Source: Cyprinodon diabolis
Taxonomy: Eukaryota > Chordata > Actinopteri > Cyprinodontiformes > Cyprinodontidae
Direction of reading: 5' to 3'
Assembly: GCA_030533445.1 (NCBI GenBank)
Contig: CM060064.1
Location: 45,565,787-45,629,786, forward strand
DNA: 64,000 nucleotides
Under the pieces are notes generated by a model. It ran no database searches. It was not told the DNA's origin and was given only the letters and a program-made list of their open reading frames with translations. Shown piece after piece: positions 24,305-36,719 of this stretch. The first letter of the stretch is position 1, and each line of letters starts with the position of its first letter. Position numbers and translations under genes: made by a program.

Positions 24305-24520
24305 GCTTATAGTTTAGTGTCTCAGGTTATCCTGAGCTATCTTTTTAGCGCTGCTAAAGGCTTAGACTGCTGGGGGACAAAGGGAACCCTTTTCCTCACT
24401 CTGCTTCATAATACTGCTATTGTTCAAGTTCTCTGGTTTCTCTCATCATAGTAGCTTCGTCTGCCCTTGCGCTCTGTTTAACTGTAACACAATCCTAAAG
24501 AGAGTAATCAGCTGGGCTGC
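24305..24520 (-). repeat. interspersed repeat family A (inverse, diverged)
   Basis: It contains the GGTTATCCTGAGCTATCT and GGCTTAGACTGCT modules. It is more diverged than the copy at 13123. Confidence 0.55.
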
Positions 24521-24949
24521 TGCCATCAACATCTTAGATTATAGATGATAGAGTTCTGCACGTTTTTAAGTCCTGTTTCTCTTTTAAACAAATCTATAGG
24601 CTCAGGTTTTAATGTGACCAACTGTATGTGTTCTCTTTTATCCTTTTTTGATATGAAAAACTTTTCAGAGTTTATCCTCTTGTTCTTTTCCTAGACTGAT
24701 CCACTCATGGAACTAGTAGATCTGGATCAAATATACTTTCAGAATCAAAACCATATATGAAAAAGCTAATTTTAGTTCTTATGATCCACTAATCTACAAT
24801 AAAGTCAGAAAAAAAGTCCAGAAACAGTATGTTGATTTTAATCCAGATTAAAAACATGTTTGCTTAGAGTGGTTTTTGGCTAAGCTATCTAAAAATTAAT
24901 GAAGTCTTAGAGAATCAGCCGTTCCAACTGTTGCATTTATGAATTCTCC

Positions 24950-25722
24950 CAAGTGGTTCCAGGCTTTTGGGGGTTTATCAAGAGGGCGGAAAGCAAGTTG
25001 GATTTTGGCCGGTTTCTCGGAAGCATCTTGCTAACCAGTTAGCAGCTTAGTGCTAGCAGGTTCCCAATGGGAAATTCCATTGGGACCAAGTAGCACTAAA
25101 TTGGTGACTTAGAAACGACGCTGTCAAGGAACGCTATGGACAGCGGAAACATGCAAGAGGAGGAGAGTTTAGTGTTGGAGGTCGTGGATGAGTCTCCTCC
25201 GTCATCCATTTTTTATTTAGAGGAGGAAAGCGGGGAGGAAGATGTTGTGGAAGAGGACGCCAGGGCGGCAGAAGCTTGGTTTGGTGTAGAAGGCTTCCAG
25301 CCGTACATGTTTGAGCCCTTGCCTCGCAACGCTGCCAGTTCTGTTAGCTCTACGCCTGCCGAAGACACAGACGTCCATCCCCGTGGACACTGGGACGCAG
25401 CTCAATGGGAAAGGAAATCATTCTGATTTCAACCTTTGCGTATATTAGCTGCGACATATGAATCAAGATGCTATGACCAAAAAAACTTGATTGACAGATG
25501 ACCGTTGATATATGATTGGCTGGATTTAGGTGTTCAGGCTGACGTAGAACTAACTGGCCTGCAGAAGATAACGAAAAAACACAGATTTTAAGACAGGATT
25601 CTATTAAAAATAGAAATTTTTTAACTTTTGGGACAATATGGTCTCATAAAGAGTACATTTATATACATGTTTAAGCCAGAATGATTTGACATTTAAATAT
25701 GTTTTCCCTACGACTTTAAATG
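24950..25722 (+). mobile_element. P2RX7-domain-like element, copy 1 (empty Tc1 site)
   Basis: This block is closely similar to an inverse copy at about 56220-58600. Homology runs from the flank upstream of the coding frame, through the frame at 25136-25426, to the CCCTACGACTTTAAA block near 25708-25722. At 25664-25665 it has the single TA where copy 2 carries a Tc1 transposon. Termini and target duplication could not be fixed by eye. Confidence 0.65.
25136..25426 (+). pseudogene. acidic N-terminal fragment of a P2RX7 C-domain-like element protein, copy 1
   Basis: A 96-codon open frame rich in Glu and Asp with EEESGEEDVVEEDARAAEAW, then GVEGFQPYMFEPLPR. The PYMFEP motif is, from memory, the hallmark of the segment just before the zinc-binding P2X7 cytoplasmic-type domain in many repeated fish proteins. 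That cysteine-rich domain is absent here. A copy at 58127-58417 differs at only a few residues and is also open. Because both sit in the same repeated block, this is an element-borne frame, probably a first exon, and not a host purinoceptor. The P2RX7 link is by motif only. Confidence 0.5.
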
Positions 25723-26800
25723 TTAAGTTTTCAGTTTAACTCTCCTTTCATTTTATTATCATACTGTCATATAGTTTTAGGTATCCATTTTATTTTCTTA
25801 AATTAATTATGTTGTTTATCATCAATATCTTATAGAACCCCATGCTATAGTAGAACCTCATTCCCTCCCAGAGTTGGTCTGCAGGGACCGGATGCAGACA
25901 CCATCCTGGATTAACCTTTTTCCCTTTGCTCCATTACTCTCAACAGTGAAAATGGATTGACTGACCGCAATCCATGTTCTGACTGTCTGACGATCCTTCC
26001 CAACACCTCAGAGTCCAGAGCTGATAGACAAGGTTTTTACCTCTTAGATGATAACATCCTCATATCATTCACACATTTTCCCATGAAGCAAAAACTCTCA
26101 GTTATTTCAGATTCAAGGTTTTCATTTGAAAGATCCTCTGATGGAAAATGCTTTAAACTCCGGCATCACGTGTTCCTGCCAAGCAGCTAAAGCTTTTCTG
26201 TTTCTCCCTACATACTAAAGTCTGGGCAAGACTCAACAAGAGATTATGACATTTTTCAGCCGGCTTTTTTACAAAGGAAAATCTCTTTAGTTGAGGCTCA
26301 TTGTTGGTTACAATTTCAGAACCAAACAGACTGAGACGGGTCTAACCTGAACAACACAATAGGTGTAATTATAGTCCATTGTAAAAATGTTTTTACCTTG
26401 AACTTCTTCACTCAAAGCCTCATCAAAACCACACATTACATTTTATCTAAGGGAAGGAAATTATTGTGGCGTGAAAGAAAAGTTTAACATTTATTTAGCT
26501 CAACCTTCAGTCAGCCTGGATGGAGAACACCTGGAAAAAAAGAAAGCTTCAAATTACCAAAGTTTCCTACTTGGATTTAAATCTAATCTTCTCTAACACA
26601 TCACTATGCCCGTATCTAAACCAGGGTTCTCTAATTCCAGTCCTAAATATCAATTTTTCCCTTCTTCCACTCTCCTCCCCAACATGTTGTCAAGTTCTCC
26701 AAAGTCCTGCTGATGACCTGCTTATTTGACTCTGCTTTATAGAAGCAGGTGAATCTAAATGTTGCAGGAGGCCGAATCTAGAGGACTCAAATGAAAACCC
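25723..26800. other. intergenic DNA, nothing recognised
   Basis: No supported gene or element. Short frames near 25957-26190 and 26520-26729 lack recognisable domains. Confidence 0.4.
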
Positions 26801-26804
26801 TGAA

Positions 26805-27330
26805 ATCAGGGGCGGATTTAGGACATTTGGGGCCCTAGGCAAAGACAGGCAGGGGGCCCTCTGAATTGAGAAGACAACACATAAAATAAACCCGTTATAC
26901 AGATAGAGAAATTTTAATAGAATAGACATCCTTTATTGGTTTGACCTTGTGTCCCTCTCTTCTTGTCCCTTTTCTTGTTGTTTTCCTCTCTATGTCCCTC
27001 CGTTGTGCGACGGAGGGACAAGAGGGCCAAACAGGGTGGGGATCCAGATGGAAAAAGGGTCCCAGTGTTCTTACGCACCTCGCTCTTCTTGCTGGTCCAT
27101 CTTCACAAATCGTTTTCCACCATGGCGGTCAGACAAACAAAACAAGCCGGCAAGGCACCAAACAGGAAATGCACATAGTGTAGAGCGGATGTAGATTTGA
27201 CCAATCAGAGGCCTCCTGTCTGCGGTCACCTACAGTTTTGGAGAGGTGCAGCATGTGTCTGCGGAAGGGGCGGGGCATATCTGCGTTAACTGCGGCACAC
27301 ATGCAGACGACCTGGTTTCTGAATAGAAAT
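26805..27330. repeat. probable interspersed repeat of unknown class
   Basis: It starts with a GGGGCGGATTTAGGACATTT block of a kind I recognise as recurrent in fish genomes. It contains a local inverted pair, GTCCCTCCGTTGTGC then GACGGAGGGAC, near 26994-27020. Three overlapping plus-strand frames cover 26941-27194, which points to low-complexity bias and not to coding. Confidence 0.35.
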
Positions 27331-27334
27331 CAGC

Positions 27335-28970
27335 GTAATTAAGAGTCTTCAATGTAATTAGATAGCAACAAAATTCATTTAATGTATTAGTAAATATTGA
27401 CATTATGCAGAGCACTTATTGATAAAAGTATAGCGTACATTTTTCTAGAAATGCATTTAACAAGTGACAACAGATAAATGTTCCCCCAGAACTCAAAGCT
27501 GAAAGAGGACTGTTCACTATAGCTTTAGTTAAGCCTGCATGGATGTCTAAATCTTTGTTATTTAAAAAAAAAAAAAGCTTTTTGAAAATCTACTTAGTCT
27601 TTTTTTGGAAAATGTGGATGTAGTGTTTGTTAATTTTTCTTTTGGAAAAGTGCAGATTGACCCTGAGGGTCCTGTCTGCTGTCAGCTGCCCCTCTGTGCA
27701 CATTGGTCTCTGCCTGCTCACCTCTATAGAAATGTTATAGCTACGCGACTCACATGCATCGTATCGTACCACCTTTGCAACTGTAAACAAAAGGCTTTAT
27801 TTACTAACCAATTGAACCAAAACTAATCATAAAACACAACAATACCTCATAATAATACATAAACAAGATGTTATAATCTTTTACAAAAACTTTCTATGCA
27901 ATCAGAGTGAGCTACTGGCAAATAGAATTAAAAAATGTCATAAAATGCGATTTGCTGGTGATATGTCAAACAAGCAACAGCACCTGAAGTCCCCGAAATC
28001 GTGTTTTTGATCAGAACTCACCATTAGGACTTGCATGTCTTGGTAGGTCTGCAAGATGCTGGAGATGTTCTCAGCCTGAATGCTACTTTAGAACCAACCT
28101 TGCTTTAAACGGAACCAGAACCAGAACTTTGGTCCATCTGCTGGTTTTCTTGGCCTCCCAGAGGCTGTTTGTTCTCTGTTGTTTACCTGCAAACATCAAA
28201 GGCCAAAAACATCAATAATAAGGAAGAGAAAACACAAACATCATTTTTAAAGATCGACTCATCTGTTCCATTCCAGCTGTTAGATGCCAACATAATCATG
28301 CCTTCCGTTTTGACACACGTAGCACTTTAAGTCATTTAAAACATTTTATAAAACTTTAAAGAAAACTTTAGAAAAACTTTAGTAAAATTGTTCATATGAG
28401 GTAATGAATGGGTGATGGAGAGGAAATCCTGCAGGGATTAAAGGCATTAACGCCTTCAGCAGTAAAATATTACGTTTCCTCACAATGAAACAACAGCAAC
28501 ACACAAATGTTTATATAAATAATCGTTTCTCCACGGCTGCTGTTCCTACAGGGTTCAGAAGGAGAAGCAGCAGGCAGCAAAGTTGGTTACTGATTGGTTT
28601 GTGACGCTGGAGTACAGAGGTGTATTAATCCACTGCCAGGGTAGACAGACAACAGCAATAACCAGAGAGAAGCAACTGTTGCTATCAATCAGTCTGGGTG
28701 ATTGATGATTAAAGCTTCATTCTGCAAAGAAAAATATTTGTTTGCTCAGCTTGTGTCCCAAGCTTTTTTTTTTTCTTTTTTTTTTAATGTGCTGCTGTTT
28801 AGCCATTGCCTAATTGTGAAATCTGAACCCTGAAGTCTTTGCAAATTACTAATAACCACCACTATACATCACTCTATGATTGGCTGCTAGACTTCCTCAC
28901 CAACAGACCTCAGTCAGTCCGATTTTCCAGTCATGCATGAGTTTTTCGATCGGGTCACCTTTCAGCCTGA
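27335..28970. other. intergenic DNA, nothing recognised
   Basis: AT-rich DNA without a supported gene. Confidence 0.4.
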
Positions 28971-28971
28971 A

Positions 28972-29011
28972 ACACTACACCACGCACAATGCGTCGTGCG
29001 TGGTGTAGTGT
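28972..29011. repeat. perfect 16-bp inverted repeat (hairpin)
   Basis: ACACTACACCACGCAC (28972-28987) and its exact inverse (28996-29011) flank an 8-base loop. It abuts the AAGGC repeat start at about 29021. Confidence 0.85.
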
Positions 29012-29020
29012 ACAGGGAGT

Positions 29021-29400
29021 AAGAAGGCAAGGCAAGGCAAGGCAAATTTATTTGTATAGGACAATTCAGTACAAAGACAATGCAAAGTGCTTTACATGAT
29101 TAAAATACAGGAAGATAAAACTGAATCAAAGCAAGTAGGAAAAAATAAAATAAATAAAATAAAATAAAAAATGCAAAAACAAAAAAAAGAATATTAAAAA
29201 CAGTTGGATTAAAGAAAACATGTTTTTGTTGAACTGTTTAACAGTCGAAGGCAATCCTAAACAAATATGTTTTTAGTCTTGATTTAAAGGAACTCAGGCT
29301 TTCCGCACTTTTACAGTTTTCTGGAAGTTTGTTCCAGATAAGTGGAGCATAGGAAGAAGAGGCGACCACCTCCCCATCAGGAATCGTGAGGTCAGGAGAA
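29021..29400 (+). repeat. AAGGC-headed interspersed repeat
   Basis: It begins with tandem AAGGC pentamers and continues AAATTTATTTGTATAGGACA and CAAAGTGCTTTACATGATTA, a common fish dispersed repeat. It ends near GGAATCGTGAGGTCAGG. Confidence 0.6.
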
Positions 29401-29419
29401 AATCAAACATGTTTGATTT

Positions 29420-29659
29420 TCAGTCGACCGTCGTGGGCAAATCGCTCAGTGTGCGAACAAGGATTCTTGTTCTTCTTCTCCTTCCTCTGAGATGAAAACA
29501 CAGCAGCATGGCGGGGGTGCGAGTGGAATGAAGTTCTTTCTGTAAAATTGACAGACCGTAGTAGCCATGTTTGCTCAGCCACGTCCAGAAACATTCTCGC
29601 CTTTTGTTTTTAGGGCTTTCAGCACAATTTGCACAAATTGCCAAGGCAGCGCGTTTCAC
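29420..29659 (-). pseudogene. relic of a PIF/Harbinger nuclease N-terminus
   Basis: The minus-strand frame has ALAICAN, then KNKRRECFWTWLSKHGYYGL and LQKELH. This resembles the N-terminal region of PIF/Harbinger DDE nucleases, where a basic RR(K/R) stretch is followed by a W..WL..R pattern. The catalytic domain is absent. A second minus-strand frame immediately upstream (29684-29959) may be part of the same element but has no recognisable domain. Confidence 0.45.
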
Positions 29660-29959
29660 TCTAGTGAGCTTTATATTCCTCTTCTACTCGTTTGGCTTCC
29701 AGATAGACGAGTCCGAGTAGCGCCATCTCACTGCAGAGCTGAGTCCCACCTGGTTTTTAGACGTACAGTGTGAGCAGGTAGATCGCATCAGAGCGTCGGG
29801 CTGAACATGCATCGTGAGCTGTGAAGTCACACTGTGCAACAAAACCTCTGCACTTTCGTCGTACAGTGTGAGCTGTAGCTGTTGTGGTTTTTGTGAATCA
29901 TTTGATGTCGCTGCCTCGGTCACGCTGGGAGCTTCCATCATCAGTACGCCAGTATCCAT

Positions 29960-31330
29960 GGCGCTGTTTAGGAAAGCTCTCTAAATGTAATCAAATAAGC
30001 TTAGCTTTGTCCGTTTGTTAAAGTTAAGCCCTAACTCCCTCATGTTGCTCCATTCATGTCGTGTCGCCTGGATTACTGTAACTCCTTCTGTTTTTGGGCT
30101 CCATCAGGCCTTCAATTCACGCCTGCAGTCGGTTCAAAACGCCGCAGCTCGTTGCTAACAGACACAGAAGTTTGAGCACGATTCCTGGGTCCGCTTCTAA
30201 CTGGTTTCCACTGACCTACTGGGTTTGCTAAAGATTTTATTGATGTTTTTTTGTTTTTTTAATGGGTTAGCTCCCTTTTTTTATTTCCAGGCTGCTGTCT
30301 AGTTCGATCAATGAGATCAAGCTAATCCACCGACTTTGGCTTTGCTGAAGGTGTTTGGCTGAAACCAGAGAGGACTGAGGATTAATTCTGGAACAATCTT
30401 TCCTTGAATATTAGAACAGCCCGGTCTGTTTGCATTTTTAAGTCTTTGTTAAACATCCACCTGTTTGCTGTGGCCTTTAACTGACGCTGAGCATTTTTCT
30501 TCATAACTTCAGTTATTTTTTATTGACATTTCCTGTTGTGCATGTGTTACTTCCTGTACTTATATTGTTCATTGTGTGGAGAGGTTTGGACAGAGGGATC
30601 TACATTAAATGTGTTATATAGCTAACATTGACCACCTCAGAAACCTCTTATTAACTTTAAAGCACGGTAATGGAAGGGGGGTGATTTGGGGATAAATATT
30701 CAGCCCATTGTTGTGTCTCAGTGCTCATACAGGTTATGTAGCTTTATTAAATCTCACTTATGGGGATTAAATTGACATGAAAGCAGACATACCTGTGGCT
30801 GGCTTTGAGCTGCTGTTTGTAAATGTATTGTGCAACAAGGATTAAATGTGAGGCACCTGCTGTAATGTTAATCAGAGTAGAATATTTAATCAGAACAGAA
30901 AATATTCCACTGGTTCTATAAGGATTTACAGCCCATAATTTTCCAATTATGAGTTTGAGCTCTGGGGAAAAGTGAAATAATATCAGACCAGCCTAAACTA
31001 AGGTCACAGATTGTTGGTGTCACTACTGGCCTCTGTAGGAAACTCTGGCTTCCAGGAGTTTTAAGTGTTAATGCATTAAAAAACATGTATAGATGAAAGT
31101 TATTTAAAAAGATAAAAACTAAAGGTTATTGTGGGTTGAGTCTTAAAAGCACTTTTAACCATTATATGAATCTCTTTTTTTCCTTTTTTTAAGGATGATT
31201 ATAAACCAGTTAATGCAGCTAATAAATTATATTAATACCACTGGAAACTAAATATAGAGGAATTAAAACCCTGAAATCTGTAAAAATATTTTTAAATTGT
31301 TAAATCATTGTCACTGAGGATGAATGAAGT
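29960..31330. other. intergenic DNA, nothing firmly recognised
   Basis: The stretch near 30050-30480 has a weak resemblance to decayed LINE reverse-transcriptase 3' sequence (TCGCCTGGATTACTGTAAC, CAAAACGCCGCAGCTCG) but no frame survives. Confidence 0.4.
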
Positions 31331-31334
31331 ATGC

Positions 31335-31353
31335 TACCGCCATCTGGTGGCCA
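31335..31353 (-). promoter_or_regulatory. strong CTCF-consensus site
   Basis: The minus strand reads TGGCCACCAGATGGCGGTA. It satisfies every position of the degenerate vertebrate CTCF consensus core YDRCCASYAGRKGGCRSYV. It lies between the rapunzel-like gene and MS4A. Occupancy cannot be judged from sequence. Confidence 0.55.
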
Positions 31354-31359
31354 CTGGTG

Positions 31360-33080
31360 TAACGACTTTGTGAAAGGAGATGAAATCTGTAAGGAACTAC
31401 AGCAGACTTTTTCGATTTAAAAATTAATTTATTGCAAAAAACCTTTGAGGAAACAGAAAAATGAATCAGTGCGTGAAAGGACATTTCTTTAATATTTTAA
31501 TCAGCATTTCAAAACTAACAAAACTAAAATGAAACCAAATTGTGAGTCAGAAAACATGAATAATTCAAAATATCCCCATATTAATGTATGACTTCCATGT
31601 AGAAAAATAATTATTCTTATTGTGGATTTCTTTTTTATATATCTCTCATCATATATCAGATCCATCATAACCTGGAAATTAATGTTGTAGAGTAGGATAT
31701 TTTTGATTTGTTTTATTTTTTGCTGATTTTTTTAAAAACAATTTCAAACTTTAAGACATTTCGCAATAAATGACAGAAGTTTTCCAGAGAAAATATCGAG
31801 GACACTGTTGCATGTAGATGATATCTATAACGTCTCTTTATTAATCATCCACTGGTTGAGTTTGATTGATTGCTGCTTTTAAATATTTATTTCTTCACAC
31901 TACTACCTTTTATTCTAAATCTCCAGCCAGGCGATCATCATTTGAGCATTTATTCTGTTTCCTCTGAATAACAAGCATTTTCCTAAAAACCAAAACATGT
32001 AATTTACCAGTTGTCTCATTCATTTTTTATTTCTGCTGCATCTTGTCTTGGTTTTGTAGACCTTAGATCAGCATCATTTGGTACCCGGGTGTTTAATTAT
32101 TCATTTACAATCAGATGATAAGAAGAATCCAACCAAATGTCATCAAGCAGGAGTTTCTAGATGCAGCAGTTCTGTGAATAAATAACCAGTCTTCTAAAGT
32201 TCGACACTGATTTTTGTGAGGAAGGATTATGGGAGATGGCCCCCTATGACCCGCCCTTTGGTATCCCTCTGATTTTAACAGCTGAGATGATCTCAGGCTC
32301 CAGCAACGGTCATAACATCTTGTTTAAACAGCCCAAAATCTGGGAGATCCTGGAGAAACACCAGACAGAATGAGAGAACGCAGGTAAACATCTGGCTGCA
32401 TGTGCTGATGAACTCATTTCTCGGAGTTTCATTTAGTATAAAATAAGCAACACTGTAAAGTCTGTATCGGTGTGTTTTTGTGCACCATTTGTTTTTCTCC
32501 CACACTGTTTACATCATGATCACTGCTGCACTTTAAGAAATGAAAAAGTCACGAGAGTTGTACAAAATGAAATTTACACTCTGTGTACACAAAACGACAA
32601 AACTTCTCGAAGTCTAAATTTTGACTCTATTATTGGCTCAGTTTGAAATATATTAGATCATTTTTAGGTCAATGTGCAGCACTTGCTGCTTGGTGAAAAT
32701 TGACTTTATTTAGAAAAAAAAAGAAAATGCATTTTTTTTTTAAATTCTCGCTCAAAAAGGTGTTGTAATAGTAACTGATCAGGTGATTGAAAACTTTTTA
32801 CCACTTTTTATAGCTTTTGCAATTTTTCAGATTTAAGCTTTTATTTTTCATGACAAAGAGGAAAAAAAGTCTAGAATTAATTTAAAAAAAAACAACAGTA
32901 AATGTTATACACAGTGAAATACACCTAATAAAGATTCTACCTGTTTTTTCCACCTTTATATAAACATGAAAACATGTTGCTCTTTATAGGGCTCACAGAT
33001 CTAAAACTTAAAAAAAAAATATTCTTTATAAAAGCATTTTTAATGCTGTGAATTTACCTGATGAGCGTCTCCAGCTCTAA
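31360..33080. other. intergenic DNA, nothing recognised
   Basis: AT-rich DNA; no supported gene. Confidence 0.4.
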
Positions 33081-33084
33081 TCTA

Positions 33085-33351
33085 CGGAAGAGGATTAGGG
33101 CCACTGGAAAAAAAAAAAAAGTTAACTGATTTTTAAATTTTATTTCAGTTTAGTATGGGAAAAAAAGACAAAATTCTGACTTTTTTCTCAGAATTCTGGC
33201 CGAATTCTGAAAATTAAAAAGTCAGAATTCTGAGAAAAAAGTCTGAATTCTGAGATTAAAGTCAGAATTCTGACTTTTTTCCCATACTAAACTGAAATAA
33301 AATTTAAAAATCAGTTAACTTCTTTTTTTCAGTGGCCCTAATCCTCTTCTG
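33085..33351. mobile_element. TA-flanked hairpin MITE, copy 1
   Basis: The termini CGGAAGAGGATTAGGGCCAC and the near-exact inverse are flanked by TA (33083-33084 and 33352-33353). The arms mirror each other over about 90 bp, including the TTTCAGTTTAGTATGGGAAA block. The centre is made of AATTCTGA-type short repeats. Related copies lie at 53087-53432 and 53567-54069. The TA duplication suggests Tc1/mariner-type mobilisation. Confidence 0.85.
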
Positions 33352-33354
33352 TAC

Positions 33355-35210
33355 TAATCCACCAGTTTGATTTATCAAATATGTTCCTCAGGCAGCAGAA
33401 ACAAACATTGGACTTCCTGTCACTATAACTTCAAATTAAGAGCATAGTTTCCACCGATGACCAACAGATACAGGATTCCCTGTGATTGTATTTCCTGTAT
33501 GTACATTGGAGTGTAACAAATTAACCTTTAAATGATATTTGAACTTAGTTTTCACTACCTAACTCCAACACTTGAGCTTGGATCATCACATATTGGGGCT
33601 TTAAAAGCTCTGAACCTGAAAAGCATCCAGCAGATCTGTTCTTCATCAAAGTTTCAATGCCTTTATTTTTAATATTTGCATGTTGAGAAGTCTGGTATTT
33701 ATTGAGAACAGTGAGTCAGAGCAGGAATTTCCTCATGTAAGGAAAGTAAATACTGATATCGTATCAAATCCAAATATTGAGCCGTTTTTATTCAGCGGAG
33801 CAGAAAAACAACACGGATCTAAAATGTGGTTTATGCCAGTAAAGATCGTCATCCAGGTCATAGTCATTCCAAAAAAAGAAAATTAAAAACAATCCACGGG
33901 TCTTTCTTTTCACGTTTGAAGTGTTTTGCTTCCCATCCAGGAAGCTTTTTCAATTCAAAATGTCAGGAATAGCGTTGAGTTTAAGGTTTTAGTAGTCCTT
34001 TTTGAAACGTCTTCAAACTTGGAAACAAATCCAGTGGATTTTTTTTTTTTTTTTTTGAATAACTCAAATGTGGGTCTTTCTCCTGCCGGATGAGAATAGT
34101 TGTTCTATTGGCAGCCTTAAATAAATCAAATTTAATTTTACCTACAGCTCTTTCTGGTCCTCATTTATAATGGTTTATAGCAGCATTTGTCTGTAAATAT
34201 CTAAAAGGAAAACCTTTGAAAATATTTCATCCCCGCAAATCCAAAACAGATGCCTACATTTCTATGCTGATTTTGTTTAATGAAATGATCTAAATGAGGA
34301 AACTTTTGCAAATTTTTTTATCAACAGATCAGCAGAATTACAGATTACATCAATATTTCATGGAACAGGTTCAGGAGATGATTGGGATATGAAATATACA
34401 ATTTTTATACCTCTCCATTTTTTTTTTTTTAGGACGACTGCCAGTGGCAGATGGGGCCACTAAAAATCTTGGGGTGGCCACTGAAACTAAAAGCCATAAT
34501 TTCAGGGTTTAAATCTGCTCTTGTGGTAAACCTGCCTGTAGAAATCATAAAGACTAAAGTAAACACCTGGTCATTTCTTGGTTTATTGTGTGATATTTAA
34601 TGTTTTGTCGCTGGCTGTGCATAATGGGATGAAATGCTAAACTGATGCTACTACAATTTACACTGGCAAGTGGGGGGCAGTGGGGTGGCCAGGGCATTGC
34701 AGAGGGTGACGCCCTTGTGGCGCCACAGGCGGCAGAGCCAGGAAGTGTTCACAGAGGTGACCTGGCAGGGACCAATGTGCACTGAGGCAGGTGGCTGAAA
34801 ACTGAAAGGCACCAGAACCAATCTAGCTGTTTTAACCCTTTAAAGCCCGATCCAAGAATAAAAGAAAACAGAAAATTACTTTTTTTTTTGTTTGAAGTCC
34901 TTATTTGGCCTTTTAACAAAATATGTAAAAAGAAAAAACTGAAATACATTTTTGATATTAATAATTTATTACTATGCGATAAGTCAAGATTATGTTTTGT
35001 GTAGTCTTCTGCCCTCTGTTATCAGGTATATCTGATTGTGTACAATTGGAATTTGAGTTTTTACCATTAAATTATGCAAAAGGTGTCAGATGCAAAACAT
35101 TTCAGAAAACGTATGTATCAAATATGATACATTTGGCATTACAGGGTTAACAGGTAAATCAATGAACATAAAATCAGTGAAGACAGCCTACATTTTCTAA
35201 AGCCTTATAT
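33355..35210. other. intergenic DNA with one unclassified repeat-like patch
   Basis: 34440-34750 has repeated GGGGTGGCCA-type blocks that look like a decayed DNA element. Nothing else is recognised. Confidence 0.35.
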
Positions 35211-35213
35211 TTA

Positions 35214-35500
35214 TACATTCTGCAGAGTGGGAGAATAGAGATAGAATGATGAAAAAGGGGTCCCTATGTCCTCCAGCAGTCTAAGCCTATAGCAGCAGAA
35301 CTATAGAGATAGATCAGGATAACCTGAGCCACTCTAACTAGAAGCTTTATCAAAAAGGAAAGTTTTAAGCCTAGCCTTAAAAGTAGACAGAGTGTTTGCC
35401 TCACGGACTAAAACTGTTAGTTGGTTCCACAGGAGAGGAGCCTGAGAACTAAAAGATCTGCCTCCCATTCTACTTTTAGAAATTTAGTGCAAGTTACTAG
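35214..35500 (+). repeat. interspersed repeat family A (3' part)
   Basis: It matches the 3' half of the copy at 3483 (GAGAATAGAGATAGAATGA, CTAGAAGCTTTATCAA) and extends further, to GAGGAGCCTGAGAACTAAAA. Confidence 0.7.
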
Positions 35501-35544
35501 ATTTGAAAAAGCTTTTTCTAGGGGCTGGGGGGGCGATTTATGTC

Positions 35545-35600
35545 ACTACAGTCTGACTGTTAGATGTTGCTAAAAAAAATCACACTGTAGCTAAAAAAAA
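35545..35600 (-). repeat. fragment of the TTAA-flanked MITE
   Basis: GATGTTGCTAAAAAAAATCA followed by CACTGTAGCT matches the right end of the element at 59871-60358. Confidence 0.5.
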
Positions 35601-36341
35601 ATGCCTCTGACTATCCTTGTAGTTCACCTTTCAGTCCTATAGAAAATAAATTAAATAAATTCACAAATAAAAGTCAAAGAAACACTTAAAAATCTTACAT
35701 TAAAGTTACCCTGCGAATGTTTCTAACCCCTTTAAAGAATCACTAAGCTGCAGGTATGATGTTGAGGACAATAAATGCTCATTTATTTTCATTGCACAAA
35801 TTATATAGAAACAATAGACCCTTTTTTAACTATAGCAAAAAAACATTTCATTTTGGATTAACATGGAAAGATGGACCAAACCCACAAAATTACACCTCCA
35901 CAATCTATTTCTATATGAAAACATTTTGTATATAATAAAAAAAAAAAAAAAAAAAACTTGATCCCCCCCCCCACACCCATCCTGTTTTTAACATAATTCT
36001 AACTGAATTTGACATATATTTCTAATCTCTGATGAGAAATAAAAAGACATGTGTGAATAGTTAATGGAATTACCCCCAACTATGCAGTAATCTTAAAATT
36101 AACTTTCACCTGTATTAAAACGTTTTGCTTTTTTTTTATTTGTTCGTTAGAATTGGTCGATTTTTTTCCCTTCTTTTCTTTATTATTTATTTATTAAATT
36201 ATTTAATTGTGTTTAAGTTTGGTGTTTAAATACCTAACTATGGCTCCGTTATGCACATGAATATATATATATATATATATTTACAGTTATTAAATAAAGT
36301 TTAGGGAAAAAAAGGAAAGCGCATGGACAAAAAAGAAGAAA

Positions 36342-36438
36342 AAAAGAAAACGGAACTTTGCTCCAAACAGGAACTGGGTTGGAAACACTTTCGTCCTCCG
36401 TGATTTGTGTAGATTAGAATAATCTTCGGTCCAAACAG
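36342..36438 (+). promoter_or_regulatory. probable promoter-proximal region and noncoding first exon of MS4A
   Basis: The segment ends CCAAACAG, followed by GTGAGTGA, a strong splice donor at 36439. It is duplicated at about 54533-54580 upstream of the duplicate coding exon, in the same order and orientation. That ties it to the MS4A gene's 5' end. The transcription start is not defined. Confidence 0.5.
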
Positions 36439-36719
36439 GTGAGTGATTTTACTAGATTAACTTTAGTTTAACAGGAGGGATTATTTACTACCAGGAAAAA
36501 CCGCTGCTGATTGTTTTAGTTTTGTTTTTGGAAAAAGGTTGAAACAGGAGGCAGATGTTTAGTTTTGGTTCTGGAAACGATTAAAATCGGAAACTAAACC
36601 GTCTTTAATCTGTTCTAGTTTAAAACTACAGAATAAGATGATTGTTTTCTACTTTCGGCTACGTCAGATGACCGATGAAATGAAAAATATTAGCAAAAAT
36701 ATAAGCGCTATACAGTTTG

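Noticed and set aside
25217..25405. 62-codon frame antisense to the P2RX7-like frame, also seen at 58148-58336
   Set aside because: Its conservation is a by-product of the near-identity of the two element copies; the sense frame explains it.
28740..28790. T-rich tract as a terminator or promoter element
   Set aside because: Poly-T tracts are common throughout this AT-rich vertebrate DNA and nothing nearby ties it to a transcript.
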